Source: an uncultured Bacteroidota bacterium (lineage in GTDB: Bacteria; Bacteroidota; Bacteroidia; Chitinophagales; Chitinophagaceae). From it: a stretch of DNA of 11,096 nt. Made by a program: the position numbers and the translations under genes. The stretch spans positions 1 through 11,096 of the forward strand of contig CAIRSV010000171.1 in the NCBI GenBank assembly GCA_903881265.1, written 5' to 3'. This document shows, piece after piece, positions 8,646-11,096 of this stretch. The notes beneath the pieces are model-generated. The model saw only the letters and a list, made by a program, of their open reading frames with translations, was not told where the DNA came from and did not search any database. The number at the start of each line of letters is the position of its first letter. The stretch's first letter is position 1.

Positions 8646-8880
8646 ACGCCGATAATCAACGATAAACAAAAACATAGATACTTACTTATGAATGGGTAAA
8701 CACAAACAGAAGCGTAATATCGTTGTCGTATATTTGCGTATCATAGCGTATCATAGCGTATCACGCATCAGCAAATTGTTAGATTCAATTCTTGCATTTT
8801 TTCGATTAAATTCAATCTAGCAGTTGCATTTATTGCAACGCTTCAAATTATGATGATAAAAACAGTTGGTTGAAACCCTT
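8646..8880. other. Intergenic gap between mnmE and abiEii (convergent genes)
   Basis: The 235 bases hold no open frame of note. They contain a 10-bp tandem repeat (8736-8765), an exact TAnnTTTG (8729-8736, plus strand), an imperfect inverted repeat (TAGATTCAATT near 8780 against its complement ending near 8820) and a 6-bp hairpin GTTGCA/TGCAAC (8823-8839). No U-run follows these hairpins, so I see no standard terminator for either convergent gene. Confidence 0.6.
8736..8765. repeat. Three near-copies of a 10-bp direct repeat
   Basis: GCGTATCATA is repeated at 8736-8745 and 8746-8755, then GCGTATCACG at 8756-8765. A weaker relative (GCGTAATAT) occurs at 8712-8720. The 10-bp period places each copy on the same face of the helix, as in protein-binding arrays. 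It could equally be simple slippage. Confidence 0.85.
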
Positions 8881-9834
8881 TTACAACCGATTCAAATGCA
8901 ATTGTATTCTTGCCAAAATATCTTTAAACTCTGGTTGCCCATTATAATAAAGCTTGGAGGTGGATTCATAACGATTTTGGAATGATTCTCTTATCTCCGA
9001 ATCACTTAATAAAAGTGCGGGATGTTCTCGAAGTGGTATTTGGTTGTCAGCGCCTTTGATTCTAGCTGCTTTATGTGCTAAATATTCAGGAGTTCCAATG
9101 AAAGCCTTTATATCAGAATTGCCAAGCAGGCAATAAACGTCATAATATTGGCGCATGAAGTTTTTATCATCAGAAGCTCCAGGGTTGTCTCTGTTCCGAT
9201 ATTTGCGGACGATGGTTTGAATTTTTTCAACTAGGGTGTAACCTGGATGATAGCATTGTACGTCTGTTGCAGTATTGTTTATGTAATTGATGTGTGCTCC
9301 TATTGAAATAAGGTGTTCCCAAATCCAAGAAGAGATATCGATGGGGCTATTGGGTGTTACGGTGTCGAATCCCGCTTCTAATAAAATCCCATCTTTAAGC
9401 CCTTCCAACGTAGGGGTATAACTTTCATAGCAGAGTCTTATGCCTCCACTTCGGAATTTTTCTTTGTCATCAAATTCATGGTCTCTAACAATTTCAATAA
9501 TCCCATTTATCGAAAGCGATTGTGCAAACACATCATAAAATTCTTTGCGTGCCGTTTTTACTTGTGGTTTGTCTTCTTTCCCTTCAATGGGTAAACCAAA
9601 ATTTGTACGAATGTGAATGTCGATGTCTTCTGAAAATCTATGAATTAATCCATAGCCTTTGGATAATGACGTTCCTCCTTTCAATTCAAACTCAATTCCC
9701 TGTTGTTGCAAAGAGTACAATGCATGCATGATCCAATAATCTTTCTCAACCAATGTAATATCAATGCCTTTTTTGGTAGATACAATGGAGAGAAGCTCTT
9801 TGAATTCAGGGTCGTTATGTATGAAATCAAGCAT
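8881..9834 (-). CDS. AbiEii/AbiGii-family nucleotidyltransferase toxin
   Basis: This is the toxin half of an AbiE-type (type IV) toxin-antitoxin and phage-abortive-infection pair. Family members carry a DNA-polymerase-beta-like nucleotidyltransferase fold; some relatives modify tRNA ends. The 317 residues show the expected landmarks: VEKDYW (29-34), the nucleotide-binding GGTSLSKGY (53-61) followed by RFSEDIDIH (66-74) with the acidic metal-binding pair at 70 and 72, the LVEKIQTIVRKYRNR helix (201-215), and RQYYDVYCLL (228-237) near the C-terminal bundle. All active-site motifs are intact, so it is probably functional. The ATG overlaps the end of the upstream antitoxin gene by 8 bases (ATGCTTGA), which points to translational coupling. 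Substrate here is unknown. No clear terminator follows. Confidence 0.93.
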   Translation of the reverse strand: MLDFIHNDPEFKELLSIVSTKKGIDITLVEKDYWIMHALYSLQQQGIEFELKGGTSLSKGYGLIHRFSEDIDIHIRTNFGLPIEGKEDKPQVKTARKEFYDVFAQSLSINGIIEIVRDHEFDDKEKFRSGGIRLCYESYTPTLEGLKDGILLEAGFDTVTPNSPIDISSWIWEHLISIGAHINYINNTATDVQCYHPGYTLVEKIQTIVRKYRNRDNPGASDDKNFMRQYYDVYCLLGNSDIKAFIGTPEYLAHKAARIKGADNQIPLREHPALLLSDSEIRESFQNRYESTSKLYYNGQPEFKDILARIQLHLNRL

Positions 9835-10408
9835 GCTGGAGTACGTTTCTAACTATTGATTTTAAAGTGCGCTTTGTTTTGCCTGTTCCATATTGTTGAG
9901 TAGCCTTCATCAAAGCATCAGCATTAAAACTACGTACATTATTTGGCAATTTATTTAAGGCTTGTGTTTGGTCTTCTGCTAGGTTATCCAAATTGTTTAA
10001 TAAATCAACGAGCAAATATTCTCTTGAGATATTTTTAGGGAAAGAGGATTTTAGTTTGAATTCAAATGTCTTTCCATTGAGTTGAAATTCGCCTTTGCGC
10101 TTATGGTTATATACCCATGTGGAATTGTAAAGTTGTGTTAGGCCTAGTCCTAATGAATTAAAACTATTTGGGGATACCAAAAGAAAATCTTCGTCCTTCA
10201 GAAAACTTTCTACTACTTGGCGGTCATCCGGAGGAACAGCCCCAAATTTTGATTGTTTAGGCGCGTAATACAATCCTTGGTTTAATTTTACCAATGTTCC
10301 GTCTTTGGTTAATTGAGCCAAGTGCCTATCTATGGCCGTGGAATAATATTCCAGGTCAGAACGGCGATATACCTCACCCTGCTTGATATGTTGACGGAGC
10401 AAATTCAT
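9827..10408 (-). CDS. AbiEi-like antitoxin/transcriptional regulator (DUF6088-type)
   Basis: This is the cognate partner of the AbiEii toxin, 193 residues from the ATG at 10408. Residues 1-50 form a winged-helix-like region (EVYRRSDL... then AIDRHLAQLTKDGTLVKLNQGLYY), followed by PKQSKFG at about 52-58, a family hallmark. The C-terminal part (about 75-193) is the antitoxin domain type. AbiEi proteins neutralise the toxin without binding it and repress their own promoter. The frame extends to an ATG at 10498, but I prefer 10408: an exact promoter element (TACTTTTG) sits just upstream of it and would lie inside the longer version; the extra 30 residues (rich in Cys, Phe, Tyr) do not look conserved; and the longer form would overlap another frame ending at 10476. 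The stop overlaps the toxin start by 8 bases. Confidence 0.88.
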   Translation of the reverse strand: MNLLRQHIKQGEVYRRSDLEYYSTAIDRHLAQLTKDGTLVKLNQGLYYAPKQSKFGAVPPDDRQVVESFLKDEDFLLVSPNSFNSLGLGLTQLYNSTWVYNHKRKGEFQLNGKTFEFKLKSSFPKNISREYLLVDLLNNLDNLAEDQTQALNKLPNNVRSFNADALMKATQQYGTGKTKRTLKSIVRNVLQHA

Positions 10409-10418
10409 TTCTTTGATA

Positions 10419-10452
10419 CAAAAGTACAGATATTTTTTTAATTGCATGCAAA
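10419..10452 (-). promoter_or_regulatory. Promoter of the abiE operon
   Basis: The minus strand has TTTG (10452-10449), a 22-base spacer, then an exact TACTTTTG (10426-10419). The preferred ATG (10408) is only 10 bases beyond the -7 element, so the predicted transcript has a leader of just a few bases. This element also decides the antitoxin start. Confidence 0.7.
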
Positions 10453-10472
10453 AAATGGAAAAATTCATGCAA
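10442..10472. promoter_or_regulatory. Putative AbiEi operator (palindrome plus related half-site)
   Basis: TTGCATGCAA (10442-10451) is a perfect 10-bp palindrome overlapping the -33 element. A second related site, TTCATGCAA (10464-10472), starts 22 bases further upstream, about two helical turns. Studied AbiEi proteins bind paired inverted repeats in their own promoter. The match in layout is suggestive; binding here is inferred. Confidence 0.45.
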
Positions 10473-10475
10473 TAA

Positions 10476-10670
10476 CTACCAATCCTCGCCCAGCTCATCC
10501 ATTTTTGCTACCTGTTGCAGCATAGAACGAATGTCTTCCTGGTAGCTTCTAATTTTGGGTGATTCTGTTACGTACAACAAGCCTTTAACTTCGGATACAG
10601 CAAAGTGATGCCTTTTATTAGTTCTCACCGGATTGAGTCTCTTTGCTTTGATGTAGTTGTCAATAGTTGC
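10476..10670 (-). pseudogene. Unrecognised reading frame of 64 codons without a start, upstream of abiEi
   Basis: The minus strand is open for 64 codons after an in-frame TGA (10673-10671) and ends with TAG at 10478-10476. The translation has a well-mixed, charged, protein-like composition (for example LNPVRTNKRHHFAVSEVKG, then LLYVTESPKIRSYQEDIRSM, ending AKMDELGEDW) and looks like the C-terminal end of a real protein. The first Met is at residue 50, and no ATG, GTG or TTG lies near the beginning in this frame. The upstream frame (10660-10896) is in the neighbouring frame and overlaps it by 11 bases, so one frameshifted gene is possible. I do not recognise the family. It could also be the remnant of a gene cut by rearrangement. 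Confidence 0.45.
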
Positions 10671-10896
10671 TCATTTGTTGCTCGAAAAAATCAATAAACT
10701 CAGTAATATCAAGGGTTTTCAGAGTTGTTTTTCTTATCAGTTCCTGTATAGGGAAGTAATTTAAAATGTACCCTTTAGGTTGTATTAAAAATTCTATCAA
10801 TATTAGGGTATCAAATTCATCCTCGCAATAATGAACCCAAAAGTGTTTTTCAACTGAAACGTATTTTCCATAATTTAGAAAGTAGCCGGCATGCAT
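10660..10896 (-). CDS. Small hypothetical protein, possibly the front part of a frameshifted gene
   Basis: An ATG at 10896 opens a 78-residue frame ending QQMSNY and TGA. The product is rich in aromatic and hydrophobic residues with acidic patches (HYCEDEFDTLILIEFL, about 22-37) and has no signal peptide. I recognise no domain. It reads in the same direction as the abiE operon. A +1 shift in the last four codons would join it to the 64-codon frame that follows, giving a protein of about 138 residues. The opposite strand is broken by stops here, which favours the minus frame, but AT-rich DNA gives such frames by chance. Its middle (10742-10759) coincides with the possible second attachment-site copy, so if that repeat is real the frame may be a chance or chimeric one. 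Confidence 0.4.
   Translation of the reverse strand: MHAGYFLNYGKYVSVEKHFWVHYCEDEFDTLILIEFLIQPKGYILNYFPIQELIRKTTLKTLDITEFIDFFEQQMSNY
10742..10759 (+). other. Possible island attachment site, second degenerate copy
   Basis: TCCTGTATAGGGAAGTAA matches the mnmE 3' end (8628-8645) at 14 of 18 positions in the same orientation, and from memory resembles the SGI1-type trmE attachment repeat even more closely. The two copies would bracket about 2.1 kb carrying the abiE pair. The match is imperfect and lies in a predicted frame, so chance cannot be excluded. Confidence 0.25.
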
Positions 10897-10994
10897 TAAT
10901 TGATGGGAAGAAGGGCAATAACACTGATTTCATCGACGCACATGAATTTGTTATTTCAACTCTATCAAACTAGACGCTTAAGCTTATAAAAATG

Positions 10995-11025
10995 TTGTTT
11001 ATTATCAACGTTTAATCTATATTTG
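10995..11025 (+). promoter_or_regulatory. Promoter of the right-edge regulator gene
   Basis: TTG (10995-10997), a 20-base spacer and an exact TATATTTG (11018-11025) fit the Bacteroidota promoter form. The start codons at 11043 and 11047 are about 20 bases downstream. ATGTTG (10992-10997) and its complement CAACAT (11037-11042) flank the promoter, with a further ATCAACG inside (11004-11010), a possible operator for an autoregulating DNA-binding protein. Confidence 0.6.
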
Positions 11026-11046
11026 TGGATATTAATCAACATATGT

Positions 11047-11096
11047 ATGAATTCAAAAAAGCAAATCCTTTTCCCCAAACATTTGAAAATACTTCA
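11047..11096 (+). CDS. N-terminus of a probable small HTH regulator (cut by window edge)
   Basis: An ATG at 11047 begins MNSKKQILFPKHLKIL, running off the window after 16 codons. This resembles the N-terminal leader of Bacteroidota XRE-type helix-turn-helix regulators in which a PKH-x-x-L segment precedes the first helix of the HTH domain; such genes often sit beside hipA-like toxin genes. The alternative ATG at 11043 is in another frame (MYEFKKANPFPQTF) and fits nothing I know. A good promoter stands upstream. With only 16 residues the assignment is tentative, and the toxin partner, if any, lies outside the window. Confidence 0.4.
   Translation, partial: MNSKKQILFPKHLKIL

Noticed and set aside
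8823..8839. Hairpin GTTGCA/TGCAAC as the terminator of mnmE or abiEii
   Set aside because: The stem is only 6 bp and is not followed by a T-run on either strand.
9522..9731. Plus-strand 69-codon open frame inside abiEii
   Set aside because: It is antisense to conserved nucleotidyltransferase motifs and has no protein-like features of its own.
1..11096. CRISPR array, rRNA, tRNA or insertion sequence
   Set aside because: I found no regularly spaced 20-40 bp repeats, no tRNA T-arm with matching acceptor stem, no rRNA-like sequence and no transposase or terminal inverted repeats.

Overview
The window looks like a chromosomal segment of a Bacteroidota bacterium, possibly a Chitinophaga-type lineage. 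The phylum call rests on three things. SecD and SecF are fused in one 1045-residue protein. A secreted protein carries a type IX secretion (T9SS) C-terminal sorting domain. Several starts are preceded by the Bacteroidota promoter form (TTTG, then TAnnTTTG) rather than E. coli-type boxes. Base composition is AT-rich throughout.

Layout. Positions 1-709 (minus) hold the N-terminal membrane part of an LTA-synthase/phosphoglycerol-transferase family sulfatase, cut by the window edge. A strong hairpin terminator (748-776) separates it from secDF (795-3932, minus). A gap of about 630 bases (3933-4562) holds the secDF promoter, a weak possible terminator and the strong terminator of the next gene, but no convincing gene. 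A T9SS-exported protein of unknown function (4563-5882, minus) is divergent from a monofunctional proline dehydrogenase (5997-7169, plus), and both have recognisable promoters. mnmE (7263-8645, plus), for wobble-uridine tRNA modification, follows after 93 bases.

The character changes after the mnmE stop. The next 2.4 kb look like accessory DNA: three near-copies of a 10-bp repeat (8736-8765), an AbiE-type (type IV) toxin-antitoxin pair on the minus strand (AbiEi antitoxin/regulator 9829-side to 10408, AbiEii nucleotidyltransferase toxin 8881-9834), two small unrecognised and possibly broken reading frames (10476-10670 and 10660-10896), and at the right edge the first codons of a gene resembling small HTH regulators (11047 onward, plus). 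The 3' end of mnmE is a known integration site for genomic islands of the SGI1 type. A degenerate copy of the last 18 bases of mnmE occurs in the same orientation at 10742-10759, so an inserted defence module is a testable idea. No integrase is visible.

How the genes relate. SecDF would support Sec export, including the first step for the T9SS cargo. Proline dehydrogenase and MnmE are housekeeping enzymes. The AbiE pair probably forms one autoregulated operon with an 8-base overlap; a TTGCATGCAA palindrome and a related half-site surround its -33 promoter element. Nothing here is clearly a new system. The best leads are the mnmE-linked island boundary, the abiE operator and the unexplained reading frames beside it.
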